Shown here one piece after another: positions 1 through 11,231 of a stretch of 64,000 nt of DNA. Each line of letters opens with the position of its first letter. The stretch's first letter is position 1. This DNA comes from Micromonospora sp. R77 (GTDB taxonomy: Bacteria > Actinomycetota > Actinomycetes > Mycobacteriales > Micromonosporaceae). The notes below the pieces were generated by a model. The model was not told the DNA's origin and did no database searches. It saw only the letters and a program-made list of their open reading frames with translations. The position numbers and the translations under genes were made by a program. Location: contig NZ_JALDST010000001.1 in NCBI RefSeq assembly GCF_022747945.1, positions 3,658,001 through 3,722,000 on the forward strand. The letters are read 5' to 3'.

Positions 1-718
1 GCGCCTGGAGGCGGCCGATCCGCAGCGCGGTGGCGGTCAGGTCGGCGTTCGCGACCCCGAAGCGGCGGGTCTCGTACGGCTCGCGGACGAAGGCGCGGAC
101 CACCCGGATGCCGCTGATCTGCTCGCGCAGCACCCGGTTCACGGTGTCGATCCGGGTCTGCATGAGCCGGAAGCCCGGCATCATCCGCCGGATCACCAGG
201 CCCAGCGCGATCGCCAGCACCGGCACGCTGACCAGCATCAGCCAGGAGAGCCCGAGGTCGGTACGGAGCGCCATCACCACCCCGCCGACGCTCATGATCG
301 GCGCGGAGACCAGCATGGTGCAGCTCAGCAGGACCAGCATCTGCACCTGCTGGACGTCGTTGGTGTTCCGGGTGATCAGCGAGGGTGCGCCGAAGCGGTT
401 CACCTCCCGGGCCGAGAACCGGTTGACGTGGCCGAAGATGGCCGCCCGGACGTCCCGCCCGAAGCCCATGGCGGTCCGCGCGCCGAGATAGACCGCGGCG
501 ATGGAGCAGGCGATCTGGAGCAGGCTGACCAGCAGCATCCACCCGCCCGTACGCATGATGTAGCCGGTGTCGCCGCGGGCGATGCCCCGGTCGATGATGT
601 CGGCGTTGAGGCTCGGCAGGTAGAGCGAGGCGATCGTGCCGACGAACTGGAGCAGCACGACCCCGGCCAGCACCCGCCGGTACGGGCGCAGCCGGTCGCG
701 GAGCAGACGGATCAGCAT
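1..718 (-). CDS. ABC exporter, N-terminal membrane domain (partial)
   Basis: This is the first ~239 residues of a multidrug-type ABC half-exporter; the rest lies beyond the left edge. Translation from the ATG at 718 gives MLIRLLRDRLRPYRR, then hydrophobic segments and the typical exporter intracellular-loop stretch (IFGHVNRFS, SLITRNTNDV, FVREPYE) of a type I ABC membrane domain. The ATPase domain is not visible. The start overlaps the end of the MarR gene by 7 bases, so the two are cotranscribed and probably translationally coupled, as in MarR-controlled heterodimeric drug exporters. The substrate is unknown, and a partner half-transporter may follow outside the window. Confidence 0.85.
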   Translation of the reverse strand, partial: MLIRLLRDRLRPYRRVLAGVVLLQFVGTIASLYLPSLNADIIDRGIARGDTGYIMRTGGWMLLVSLLQIACSIAAVYLGARTAMGFGRDVRAAIFGHVNRFSAREVNRFGAPSLITRNTNDVQQVQMLVLLSCTMLVSAPIMSVGGVVMALRTDLGLSWLMLVSVPVLAIALGLVIRRMMPGFRLMQTRIDTVNRVLREQISGIRVVRAFVREPYETRRFGVANADLTATALRIGRLQA

Positions 719-1233
719 GGACAGCCCCCCGGTGTGGTGTCGTCGGTGGAATCCCGCTCACTGTTCAACCTGCGCAGGTCCCCCTCGGACATGGTCGTGA
801 TCACTTCGATCAGGAACTCGCGGATCACCTCCTTCTTCGCCGGGTCGGCGTCGACGGAGGTGAGCGGGCGATCGCTGTGGATCATGTCGATGAGGGTGCG
901 GGTGTGTTCCCGCCCCTTGTCGGTGAGGGTCAGCTGGACGGTGCGCCGGTCGGCGCTGTCCCGGCGACGTTCGACGAAGCCGTCGCGTTCCAGGGTGTCG
1001 ACGATGCCGGTGAGGGTGGCGGGCCGGACGAAGCAGCGTTCGGCCATCTCCCGGTGGGTGCTGTCGCCGACCCGGGCGAGGATCAGCAGCACCCGCATGC
1101 CGGCCGAGGTGAGCCCGTGGTGCTCGGTGAGGTAACGCCCCCAGCCCTGTTCGACGACGTGACCGGCGATCGAGAGCAGTCGGCCGAGCGGCGCCTGACG
1201 CACCAGGTCGGGGAAGCTGACGAGCGGTTCCAT
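712..1233 (-). CDS. MarR family transcriptional regulator
   Basis: This is a winged-helix repressor of about 173 residues starting MEPLVSFPDL. The recognition region TREMAERCFVRPATLTGIVD-like and the wing VERRRDSADRRTVQLTLTD are standard MarR features. The ATG at 1233 is preferred to a TTG at 1275 because the family begins close to this residue. Its stop lies inside the start of the downstream ABC exporter, so it probably senses the exported compound and controls its own operon. No clean palindromic operator is visible upstream. The ligand cannot be told from sequence. Confidence 0.82.
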   Translation of the reverse strand: MEPLVSFPDLVRQAPLGRLLSIAGHVVEQGWGRYLTEHHGLTSAGMRVLLILARVGDSTHREMAERCFVRPATLTGIVDTLERDGFVERRRDSADRRTVQLTLTDKGREHTRTLIDMIHSDRPLTSVDADPAKKEVIREFLIEVITTMSEGDLRRLNSERDSTDDTTPGGCPC

Positions 1234-1296
1234 CTTCACGGACGTCAGATTAGCTCCCGGACCGTAAGGCCCCAAACTATTTTCCGGCGGGACGGC

Positions 1297-1824
1297 TCAG
1301 TCGCGGGGGGTGGGCCGACGTCCGGCGGCGGGGTCGTCCGGGGCGGTGGCGATGTAGTCGCGCATCACCTCGGCGACCTCGTGCAGGAACGCCGCGGTGG
1401 CCGCCGCCTGCTCCGGGGTGAGCCGGGCGACCGCCTGTTCGACCCCGGTCAGCATCGGCCGCAACGCCGCCAGCACCTCGGTGACGGCGTGCTCGGTGAC
1501 CTGGAGCGAGAGCCGACGCCGGTCGCTCGGGTGTGGTGCCCGCTCGACGTGACCGGCCTGCACCAGGCGGTCGACCAGGGTGGTGGCCGAGGCGGACCGG
1601 ATGCCGAGCCGGTTGCCGAGTTCCACCGGCCCGAGCGGGTCGGTGCTGGAGACGAGGTGGTCGATGGCGGCGGCGTCGGTCATGCCGATGCCGAGCCGCC
1701 GGGCCAGCGCCGAGCGGGTGTCCCCGGCGATGCGGAGCACCTCGCGCAGCGCGCGGGCGGCCTCGCTGCTCGTCGGCGGGCGGCCCGCCGGTGGCGGTCC
1801 TGCGGTTGACGAAACCCCCTCCAT
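1297..1824 (-). CDS. MarR family transcriptional regulator, divergent from MFS pump
   Basis: This 175-residue MarR protein has a Pro-rich N-terminal tail (1-20), helix-turn-helix LGNRLGIRSASATTLVDRLV and wing PHPSDRRRLSLQVT. It is transcribed away from the MFS pump gene with about 58 bases between the starts, and a perfect 8+8 inverted repeat lies in that gap. The arrangement is the classic repressor-pump pair: the protein should repress both itself and the pump until a substrate binds. It is clearly a different paralogue from the MarR protein next door at 712-1233. Confidence 0.85.
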   Translation of the reverse strand: MEGVSSTAGPPPAGRPPTSSEAARALREVLRIAGDTRSALARRLGIGMTDAAAIDHLVSSTDPLGPVELGNRLGIRSASATTLVDRLVQAGHVERAPHPSDRRRLSLQVTEHAVTEVLAALRPMLTGVEQAVARLTPEQAAATAAFLHEVAEVMRDYIATAPDDPAAGRRPTPRD

Positions 1825-1846
1825 GGGTAAAAGCTAGCAGGCCGGG

Positions 1847-1865
1847 TAGCTAGAAAATCTAGCTA
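1847..1865. promoter_or_regulatory. MarR operator, perfect inverted repeat
   Basis: Arms TAGCTAGA and TCTAGCTA are separated by AAA, in the intergenic gap between a MarR gene and the MFS pump it faces. A further half-site, AGCTAGC, lies at 1831-1837. The AT-rich site stands out sharply from the surrounding GC-rich DNA and ends just upstream of the pump's GAGGAGG ribosome site (1871-1877). Binding there would block pump transcription and probably autoregulate the MarR gene. Confidence 0.75.
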
Positions 1866-1882
1866 AAGTCGAGGAGGTCGTG

Positions 1883-3505
1883 ATGCGGAGCGACGGACGC
1901 GGACGCTGGTGGGGGCTGCTCGCCATCAGCCTCGGCGTGGCGATGATCATCGTGGACGCCACGATCGTGAACGTCGCCGTACCGCAGATCATCCGGGACC
2001 TGAAGATCACCGCCACCGACGCGCAGTGGGTGCAGGAGGCGTACACCCTGGTCTTCGCGGCGTTGCTGCTGGTGGCCGGGCGCTTCGCCGACCGGTCCGG
2101 ACGCCGCCGGATGTTCGTCACCGGGGTGACCGTCTTCGTGCTGGCCAGCGTGCTCGCGGCGCTCGCCGGCTCCGGCGAGACGCTGATCGCCTCCCGGGTG
2201 CTGCAGGGCGTCGGCGGCGCGATGATGCTGCCCACCTCGCTCTCCCTGCTCAACGCCAACTTCACCGGGCGGGAGAAGGGCATCGCCTTCGCCATCTGGG
2301 GCTCCACCATCGGCGGTGCCGCAGCCCTCGGCCCGCTGCTCGGCGGCTGGCTCACCACCACGTACTCGTGGCGCTGGGCGTTCGGCATCAACATCCCGGT
2401 CGGGATCGCCGTCGTCGTCGCCACCCTCCTGCTGGTCGCCGAGTCCCGCGACGACCGGGCCGAACGCGGCGTCGACCTGCTCGGCGCGCTGCTCTCCGTG
2501 GTCGGCATGACCGGCGTCGTCTTCGCCCTCATCGAGGGGCGCACCTACGGCTGGTGGCAGCGGGAGAAGCCGTTCAGCCTCTTCGGCCTCGACTGGACCG
2601 CCGCGATCTCCCCGGTCCCGGTCGCCGGCCTGCTCGGTCTCGCCGCGCTCGGCGTCTTCCTCGCCCAGCAACTGCGCCGCAACCGGGCCGGCCGTCCCGC
2701 ACTGCTCGACGTGTCGCTCTTCGGCATCGGCTCGTTCCGCAACGGCATCCTGGCCGCCGCGATCGTCAGCCTCGGCGAGTTCGGCCTGCTCTTCGCCCTG
2801 CCGCTGTGGTTCCAGAACGTGCTCGGCTACAGCGCCTTCCGCACCGGCCTGGCGCTGCTGCCGCTGGCCGTCGGCAGCTTCCTGGCCAGTGGGCTCGGCG
2901 CCCCGCTCACCCAGCGCTGGGGACCGGCCCGGGTGGTCCAGCTCGGCGTCGCCGCCGAACTGGTCGGCGTGGCCGGCCTCGGCTTCGTGGTCGCCCCCGA
3001 CACCGCCTGGTGGGCCCCGGTGGGCTTCCTCTTCGCGTACGGGGTGGGCGTGGGCCTGGCCACCGCGCAGCTCACCGGCGTCTCGCTGTCCGAGGTGCCG
3101 GTGCAGCGCAGCGGCCAGGGCTCCGGCCTGCAGAGCACCGCCCGCCAGGTCGGCTCGGCGCTCGGCATCGCGGTGCTCGGCACGGTGCTCTTCGCCAGCC
3201 TCGGCGGCATCCTCACCGACCGGCTCGCCGACCAGCCCGGGGTGCCTCCCGCCCAGCGCGACCAGGTGGTGACCGCGGTCAAGGAGAGCGCCGGCGCGGC
3301 GATCACCGGGCTGGCCGCCGACCCGCGTACCGCACCGATCGCCGAGGAGGCGAAGGTGGCCTTCTCCGACGCCACCCGGTACGCGGCCTTCTCCGCCGCC
3401 GGCTTCCTGTTGCTCGGCCTCGTCGCCTGCCTCCGGCTGCCCCGGGTACGCACCGAGGCCACCGAGGCCACGCCGCCCCCCGCCGCCGAACCCGCTCAGG
3501 TGTAA
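1883..3505 (+). CDS. MFS drug:H+ antiporter, DHA2 (EmrB/QacA) family
   Basis: This inner-membrane efflux pump of 540 residues is long enough for 14 helices. It shows the DHA2 opening DATIVNVAVPQI, the motif A loop GRFADRSGRRRMF and the motif C-like GPLLGGWL. The ATG at 1883 is chosen over the GTG at 1880 because GAGGAGG at 1871-1877 is spaced 5 bases from the ATG. It is the likely target of the divergent MarR regulator and operator. Its TAA stop (3503-3505) is part of repeat element A1. Substrates are probably hydrophobic toxic compounds, but nothing specific can be inferred. Confidence 0.88.
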   Translation: MRSDGRGRWWGLLAISLGVAMIIVDATIVNVAVPQIIRDLKITATDAQWVQEAYTLVFAALLLVAGRFADRSGRRRMFVTGVTVFVLASVLAALAGSGETLIASRVLQGVGGAMMLPTSLSLLNANFTGREKGIAFAIWGSTIGGAAALGPLLGGWLTTTYSWRWAFGINIPVGIAVVVATLLLVAESRDDRAERGVDLLGALLSVVGMTGVVFALIEGRTYGWWQREKPFSLFGLDWTAAISPVPVAGLLGLAALGVFLAQQLRRNRAGRPALLDVSLFGIGSFRNGILAAAIVSLGEFGLLFALPLWFQNVLGYSAFRTGLALLPLAVGSFLASGLGAPLTQRWGPARVVQLGVAAELVGVAGLGFVVAPDTAWWAPVGFLFAYGVGVGLATAQLTGVSLSEVPVQRSGQGSGLQSTARQVGSALGIAVLGTVLFASLGGILTDRLADQPGVPPAQRDQVVTAVKESAGAAITGLAADPRTAPIAEEAKVAFSDATRYAAFSAAGFLLLGLVACLRLPRVRTEATEATPPPAAEPAQV

Positions 3506-3558
3506 GGAGGGGCCCCCTGTTAACGCCTCGCGTTGTACAGGGGGCCCCGCTTAACGCG
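3503..3558. repeat. Repeat element A, copy 1 (hairpin between convergent genes)
   Basis: The element begins with the stop codon of the MFS pump (TAAGGAGGGG). Perfect 12-bp arms GGGGCCCCCTGT (3509-3520) and ACAGGGGGCCCC (3537-3548) enclose a second stem AACGC/GCGTT (3522-3526, 3530-3534) with loop CTC. The almost uninterrupted 40-base hairpin sits between the convergent MFS and guaB1 genes, 7 bases from the guaB1 stop. It should work as a bidirectional terminator or mRNA 3'-end stabiliser, although there is no U-tract. Confidence 0.85.
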
Positions 3559-3564
3559 TAGCCT

Positions 3565-5674
<2,110 letters not shown>

Positions 5675-5742
5675 GACCCGACGCTACGAGCGCCCGATCC
5701 ACCAGTCCAACTAAAGATTCTGTACTTCCATAAGCTCAACTG
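5675..5742. promoter_or_regulatory. Divergent exporter/LysR promoter region
   Basis: This 68-base gap is AT-rich compared with its flanks and separates the LysE exporter from its LysR regulator. It contains ATTCTGTACTTCCATAAG, a T-N11-A-like stretch of the kind LysR proteins bind, immediately upstream of the LysR start. No Shine-Dalgarno sequence precedes the ATG at 5743, so the LysR message may be leaderless. Assigning the site as LysG/ArgP-like is inference from gene context. Confidence 0.4.
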
Positions 5743-6639
5743 ATGGACGGTGTCGACTCCACCCAGCTCCGTACCCTCGCCGCGGTGGTCGGGGAGGGCA
5801 GCTTCGAGCGCGCCGCCCGGGTACTGCATGTCACCCAGTCGGCGGTGAGCCAGCGGATCAGGGCCCTGGAGGTGACGGTCGGCCAGGTGCTCGTCCGCCG
5901 GGGCCGGCCGTGCCGGATCACCGAGGCGGGCCGCCCGCTGCTGCGGCTCGCCAGCCAGCTCCAGCTGCTGGAGAGCGAGGCGCTCGCCGAGGCCCGGGGG
6001 CCGCTGACCGGCGCGCCGGACGGCACCCGGGTGGCCGTGGCGGTCAACGCCGACTCGCTCGCCACCTGGTTCGTCGGCGCGCTGGCCCGGGTGCCGGCGG
6101 AGCTGGCGCTGCTGTTCGACGTACACCAGGACGACCAGGACCACAGCGCGGAGCTGCTGCGCGACGGCTCGGTGCTGGCGGCGGTCACCGCCCAGCGCGA
6201 GGCGGTCCAGGGCTGCCGGGTACGCCGGCTGGGTGCGATGCGGTACCGGGCGCTGGCCGCCCCGGCGCTGGCCCGGCGGTGGTTCGCCGACGGGCCCACC
6301 GCCGAGGCGTTCGCCACCGCGCCGGTGCTCGTCTTCGACCGCAAGGACCGGATCCAGCACCGCTTCATGCACGCGGTGACCGGTCGGGACCTCGACCCGC
6401 CGACGCACTACCTGCCGTCGGTGCCGGCGTTCAGCGAGGCGGTGCGGCGGGGGCTCGGCTGGGCGCTGATCCCGGAGCCGCTCGCCCGCGCGGATTTCGC
6501 CGCCGGGGTCTGCGTCGACCTGGACCCGACCCGCCACGTCGACGTGCCGCTGTACTGGCAGCACTGGCGGCTGGAGTCGACGGTGCTGGACGCCCTCACC
6601 ACCGCGGTCCGGGCGATCGCCGCCGAGACGCTGCACTGA
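5743..6639 (+). CDS. LysG/ArgP family LysR-type regulator
   Basis: This 298-residue LysR protein has an N-terminal helix-turn-helix (about residues 18-40) beginning GSFERAARVLHVTQSAVSQ, followed by RIRALEVTVGQVLVRRGRP. The second domain is the usual periplasmic-binding-like effector domain. The divergent LysE/ArgO neighbour and the start sequence MDGVDSTQLRTLAAVVGEGSF identify it as LysG/ArgP type, an activator responding to lysine/arginine. It converges on accA across repeat A2. Confidence 0.88.
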   Translation: MDGVDSTQLRTLAAVVGEGSFERAARVLHVTQSAVSQRIRALEVTVGQVLVRRGRPCRITEAGRPLLRLASQLQLLESEALAEARGPLTGAPDGTRVAVAVNADSLATWFVGALARVPAELALLFDVHQDDQDHSAELLRDGSVLAAVTAQREAVQGCRVRRLGAMRYRALAAPALARRWFADGPTAEAFATAPVLVFDRKDRIQHRFMHAVTGRDLDPPTHYLPSVPAFSEAVRRGLGWALIPEPLARADFAAGVCVDLDPTRHVDVPLYWQHWRLESTVLDALTTAVRAIAAETLH

Positions 6640-6696
6640 CCGCCGCCCGTCGGGTCGGCCGGGCTCGCCGGGTCGGGCGGGCTCGCCGGATCGGGC

Positions 6697-6758
6697 GTCA
6701 AGAGGGGGCCGTTCCTATACCTGAGGCGTTAAGAGGGGGCCCCTCCTTACGCCTCAGG
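6697..6758. repeat. Repeat element A, copy 2
   Basis: This copy lies between the convergent LysR and accA genes. The downstream half forms a hairpin with perfect arms CCTGAGGCGT (6720-6729) and ACGCCTCAGG (6749-6758) around the G/C core AGGGGGCCCCT. Read on the minus strand, AAGGAGG follows 4 bases after the accA TGA (6756-6754), so the arm itself carries the stop codon. The second half (GAGGGGGCC, 6702-6710) is degenerate. Confidence 0.8.
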
Positions 6759-8505
6759 CGATGGTGCAGATCGCCGCACCGGCGGTGATCACCGCGCCGA
6801 CCTCGGCGGAGAGGCCGCTGATCGTGCCGGCCTTGTGGGCGTGCAGCGGCTGCTCCATCTTCATCGCCTCCAGGACGACGACCAGGTCGCCCTCGGCGAC
6901 CGTGTCGCCGTCCGCGACGGCGATCTTGACGATGGTGCCCTGCATGGGGGAGGCGAGCGCGTCGCCGCTGACCGTGGTGCCGGCCTTGGCCCCGCCACCC
7001 CGGCGGGCCGGCTTCTTCGCGGCGGGTGCGGCGGCTGCCGTACCCGCGCCGAGGCCGGCGGGGAGGACGACCTCCAGCCGCTTGCCGGCCACCTCGACCA
7101 CGACGGTCTCGCGCTCGGCCGCCGCCTCGGCGGGGCCGGCGGCGGCGGTGAACGGCGGCACGGTGTTGTCGAACTCGGTCTCGATCCACCGGGTGTGCAC
7201 GGTGAACGGCTCGGCGGTGAACGCCTCGTCGCGGACCACCAGCCGGTGGAAGGGCAGCGCGGTGGCCATGCCGTCGACGACCATCTCGTCCAGCGCCCGG
7301 CGGGCCCGCTCGATCGCCTCGGTACGCGTCTCGCCGACGATGATCACCTTGGCCAGCAGCGAGTCGAAGTTGCCGCCGATCACGTCGCCGGCCGAGATGC
7401 CGGTGTCGACCCGGACGCCCGGGCCGCTGGGCAGCCGCAGCGCGGTGACGGTGCCCGGGGCGGGCAGGAAGCTGCGGCCCGGGTCCTCGCCGTTGATCCG
7501 GAACTCGATGGCGTGCCCGCGCGGGGTCGGGTCCTCGGTGAGGCGCAGCTTCTCGCCGTCGGCGATCCGGAACTGCTCGCGGACCAGGTCGATGCCGGCG
7601 GTCTCCTCGGTGACCGGGTGCTCCACCTGCAGGCGGGTGTTGACCTCCAGGAAGGAGATGGTGCCGTCCACCCCGACCAGGTATTCGACGGTGCCGGCGC
7701 CGTGGTAGCCGGCCTCCCGGCAGATCGCCTTGGCGCTGTCGTGGATCTGGGCCCGCTGGGCGTCGGTGAGGAACGGCGCGGGGGCCTCCTCGACCAGCTT
7801 CTGGTGCCGCCGCTGGAGCGAGCAGTCCCGGGTGCCCACCACGATCACGTTGCCGTGCTGATCGGCCAGCACCTGCGCCTCGACGTGGCGGGGCTTGTCG
7901 AGGTAGCGCTCGACGAAGCACTCGCCCCGGCCGAACGCGGCGACCGCCTCGCGGGTGGCCGACTCGAACAGCTGCGGGATCTCCTCCATGGTCCGGGCCA
8001 CCTTGAGGCCGCGACCGCCGCCACCGAAGGCGGCCTTGATGGCGACCGGCAGGCCGTGGTCGACGGCGAAGGCCATCACCTCGTCGGCGTTGTTGACCGG
8101 GTCCGGCGTGCCGGGCACCAGGGGCGCGCCGGCCCGCTGGGCGATGTGCCGGGCGGTCACCTTGTCGCCCAGGTCGCGGATCGCCTGCGGGGTCGGGCCG
8201 ATCCAGGTCAGCCCCGCGTCGATGACCGCCTGGGCGAAGTCGGCGTTCTCGGAGAGGAAGCCGTAACCGGGGTGCACGGCGTCGGCGTCGGCCTTGCGGG
8301 CCACGTCGATCAGCTTGTCGATCCGCAGGTAGCTCTCGGCCGCGGTGTCGCCGCCCAGGGCGTACGCCTCGTCGGCCAGGGTGGCGTGCAGGGCGTCCCG
8401 GTCCGAGTCCGCATAGACGGCGACGCTGCCCAGCCCGGCGTCGCGGCAGGCGCGGATGACGCGGACGGCGATCTCGCCGCGGTTGGCGATGAGTACCTTG
8501 CGCAC
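6754..8505 (-). CDS. accA3: Acetyl/propionyl-CoA carboxylase alpha subunit (biotin carboxylase + BCCP)
   Basis: This 583-residue fusion has a biotin carboxylase domain (residues 1-450: [28 protein letters not shown] Gly-rich loop, [16 protein letters not shown]) and a C-terminal biotin carrier domain with the target lysine in EAMKMEQ (about K549). It carboxylates its own biotin with ATP and bicarbonate and passes CO2 to the AccD beta subunit to make malonyl- or methylmalonyl-CoA. GGAGGAG precedes the GTG start at a good distance. It is the partner of accD (23174-24757) and accE (16981-17274), which in other actinobacteria lie close by. The PadR gene is divergent. Confidence 0.93.
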   Translation of the reverse strand: MRKVLIANRGEIAVRVIRACRDAGLGSVAVYADSDRDALHATLADEAYALGGDTAAESYLRIDKLIDVARKADADAVHPGYGFLSENADFAQAVIDAGLTWIGPTPQAIRDLGDKVTARHIAQRAGAPLVPGTPDPVNNADEVMAFAVDHGLPVAIKAAFGGGGRGLKVARTMEEIPQLFESATREAVAAFGRGECFVERYLDKPRHVEAQVLADQHGNVIVVGTRDCSLQRRHQKLVEEAPAPFLTDAQRAQIHDSAKAICREAGYHGAGTVEYLVGVDGTISFLEVNTRLQVEHPVTEETAGIDLVREQFRIADGEKLRLTEDPTPRGHAIEFRINGEDPGRSFLPAPGTVTALRLPSGPGVRVDTGISAGDVIGGNFDSLLAKVIIVGETRTEAIERARRALDEMVVDGMATALPFHRLVVRDEAFTAEPFTVHTRWIETEFDNTVPPFTAAAGPAEAAAERETVVVEVAGKRLEVVLPAGLGAGTAAAAPAAKKPARRGGGAKAGTTVSGDALASPMQGTIVKIAVADGDTVAEGDLVVVLEAMKMEQPLHAHKAGTISGLSAEVGAVITAGAAICTIA

Positions 8506-8637
8506 CTTGGGGGCTCCTCCCGGGAGGTCGATGCCGGGAGTGTATCGGCCACCCTGGCCGGCCTAACGATCGCTCAGTGTGGGATGCCGCACTGTCGGGC
8601 CCACCCCCTAGTCAAACTTGTCTATTACGCTTGTTCG

Positions 8638-9264
8638 ATGTCAGCGACGCGGATGATGATTCTCGGTCTGGTCCGGTGGATGCAGCCGGTGCACGGCTAC
8701 GACGTACGCCGGGAACTGCTTAGCTGGGGCGCCGACCGGTGGGCCAACGTCCAGCCCGGCTCGATCTATCACGCCCTGCGCAAGCTGGCCGACGAGGGAC
8801 TGCTCCGGGAGGTCGCCACCGAGCAGGTGGGCGCCCGCCCGGCGCGGACCACGTACGAGGTGACGCGGAAGGGCGAGGACGAGTTCGAGAGCCTGCTGCG
8901 GGCCCAGTGGTGGCAGGTCCAGGAGCGGCCCGACCCGTTCACCGCCGCCTTCTCCTTCCTGCCCGCGATGCCGCGCGACGAGGCGGCGGCCGCGCTGCGG
9001 AACCGGGCCAACCTGCTGCGCGCCGGGATCGAGTCGATGCGCGCCTCGCTGGCGTCCGACTGGATCCGGGCCAGCAAGCCGGTGCACGTCGGGTGGATGT
9101 TCGAGCTCTGGTCCGCCCGGGCCGAGGCGGAGATGACATGGTGCGAACGGATCGCCGAGCGGATCGACTCCGGGGTGTCGTACCTGCCTGCGGGGCTGGA
9201 GCCGACCGAGCAGTGGTCCGGCTGGTCCGACGGTCGGCCCGCCGCCGACCATGACGCGAAATAA
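8638..9264 (+). CDS. PadR family transcriptional regulator
   Basis: This 208-residue PadR protein has an N-terminal winged helix (MMILGLVRWMQPVHGYDVR, then WANVQPGSIYHALRKLADEGLL and wing RPARTTYEVT) and a long helical C-terminal domain that makes it a subfamily-2-like dimer. The ATG at 8638 has no ribosome site, so a leaderless mRNA is possible. It lies directly upstream of, and co-directional with, a DrrAB-type ABC exporter, and PadR proteins often repress such exporters. A palindrome starts one base after its stop. Confidence 0.85.
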   Translation: MSATRMMILGLVRWMQPVHGYDVRRELLSWGADRWANVQPGSIYHALRKLADEGLLREVATEQVGARPARTTYEVTRKGEDEFESLLRAQWWQVQERPDPFTAAFSFLPAMPRDEAAAALRNRANLLRAGIESMRASLASDWIRASKPVHVGWMFELWSARAEAEMTWCERIAERIDSGVSYLPAGLEPTEQWSGWSDGRPAADHDAK

Positions 9265-9299
9265 TCAACGTTGACCAAAGAAGTTATATCGCGTTAGCC
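9265..9299 (+). promoter_or_regulatory. Putative drrAB promoter with overlapping palindrome
   Basis: A perfect 10-bp palindrome TCAACGTTGA (9265-9274) overlaps a good -35 box TTGACC (9271-9276). TTAGCC at 9294-9299, 17 bases further on, is a weak -10. The segment is AT-rich and lies between the PadR and DrrA-like genes. A repressor on the palindrome would cover the -35 box. The regulator is presumably the PadR protein, but the palindrome is not a textbook PadR site (ATGT-N8-ACAT). Confidence 0.5.
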
Positions 9300-9384
9300 T
9301 CGGCGCGAACGCGAAGGAGGGGTGCGTCCCCGTCGCGGACGATCGGCGGCCGGTCCCCTCCGGCCCGGACGACCAGGAGCACAC

Positions 9385-10344
<960 letters not shown>

Positions 10345-10361
10345 GAACCGGAGACCCCACC

Positions 10362-11117
10362 ATGAAGCTCCTCCGCGACACCTGGCTGATCTTCCAGCGC
10401 CAGATCCTGCTGCTGCTGCGCAACCCGGTCTGGGTCTTCGTCGGCGTCTTCCAGCCGGTGATGTACCTGCTGCTCTTCGCCCCGCTGCTCAAGCCCGCCC
10501 TGAACGCGCCCAGCCAGGCGGCGGCCTACAAGATCTTCGTACCCGGCCTGCTGGTGCTGCTGGCCATCTTCGGCGGCCTGTTCCAGGGCTTCGGCCTGAT
10601 CGCCGAGCTGCGCGCCGGGGTCATCGAACGCTCCCGGGTCACCCCGGTCAGCCGGCTCGCCCTGCTGATCGGCCGCGCGCTGCGGGACGTCGTCTCGCTG
10701 ATCGTGCAGGCGGTCATCATCACCCTGCTGGCGCTCCTGTTCGACCTGCGCGTCACCCTCGGGCACCTGCTGCTGGCGTACCTGATGCTGGCGTTGATCG
10801 CGCTGATGACCTCGGCGGTCTCCTACGGCGTCGCGCTCAAGGTGAAGAGCGAGGACGCGCTCGCCCCGCTGATGAACACCGTCGCCCAGCCGGTGCTGCT
10901 GCTCTCCGGCATCCTGCTGCCGCTCACCTTCGCGCCCGGCTGGCTGCAGGGCGTCGCGAAGTGGAACCCCTTCTCCTGGGCCGTCGACGGCACCCGCGCA
11001 CTCTTCGCCGGCGACCTCGGCAACGACAAGGTCTGGCAGGGCCTGAGCATCATCGCGGTCCTGGCCGTCGCCGCCGTGGTCTGGGCCGCCCGCCAGTTCG
11101 CCCGCAGCGTCCGGTGA
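10362..11117 (+). CDS. ABC-2 type permease, DrrB type
   Basis: This 251-residue integral membrane protein has six predicted helices and the ABC-2 pattern: MKLLRDTWLIFQRQ at the cytoplasmic start, FGLIAELRAGVIERSRVTPVS in the middle and LPLTFAPGWLQGVAKWNPFSW near the end. It forms the membrane half of the exporter with the preceding ATPase. The stop (11115-11117) is followed at once by repeat A3, which probably ends the padR-drrAB transcript. Confidence 0.9.
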   Translation: MKLLRDTWLIFQRQILLLLRNPVWVFVGVFQPVMYLLLFAPLLKPALNAPSQAAAYKIFVPGLLVLLAIFGGLFQGFGLIAELRAGVIERSRVTPVSRLALLIGRALRDVVSLIVQAVIITLLALLFDLRVTLGHLLLAYLMLALIALMTSAVSYGVALKVKSEDALAPLMNTVAQPVLLLSGILLPLTFAPGWLQGVAKWNPFSWAVDGTRALFAGDLGNDKVWQGLSIIAVLAVAAVVWAARQFARSVR

Positions 11118-11171
11118 AAGGAGGGGCCCCCTGTTAACGCCTGCGGTATAGCAGGGGCCCCCTCTTAACAC
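11115..11171. repeat. Repeat element A, copy 3
   Basis: AAGGAGGGG follows the TGA of the permease directly. The two G/C cores GGGGCCCCC (from 11123) and GGGGCCCCC (from 11154) face each other across an inner stem CGC-CT-GCG. This is the only copy between co-directional genes (DrrB-like permease and MFS). It probably separates their transcripts. Confidence 0.8.
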
Positions 11172-11231
11172 CGAGAGAGCTGCCTCTCAGCTGGGGCGGG
11201 GCACCGGTGAGACGGCTGTAGCGTAAGGCCA

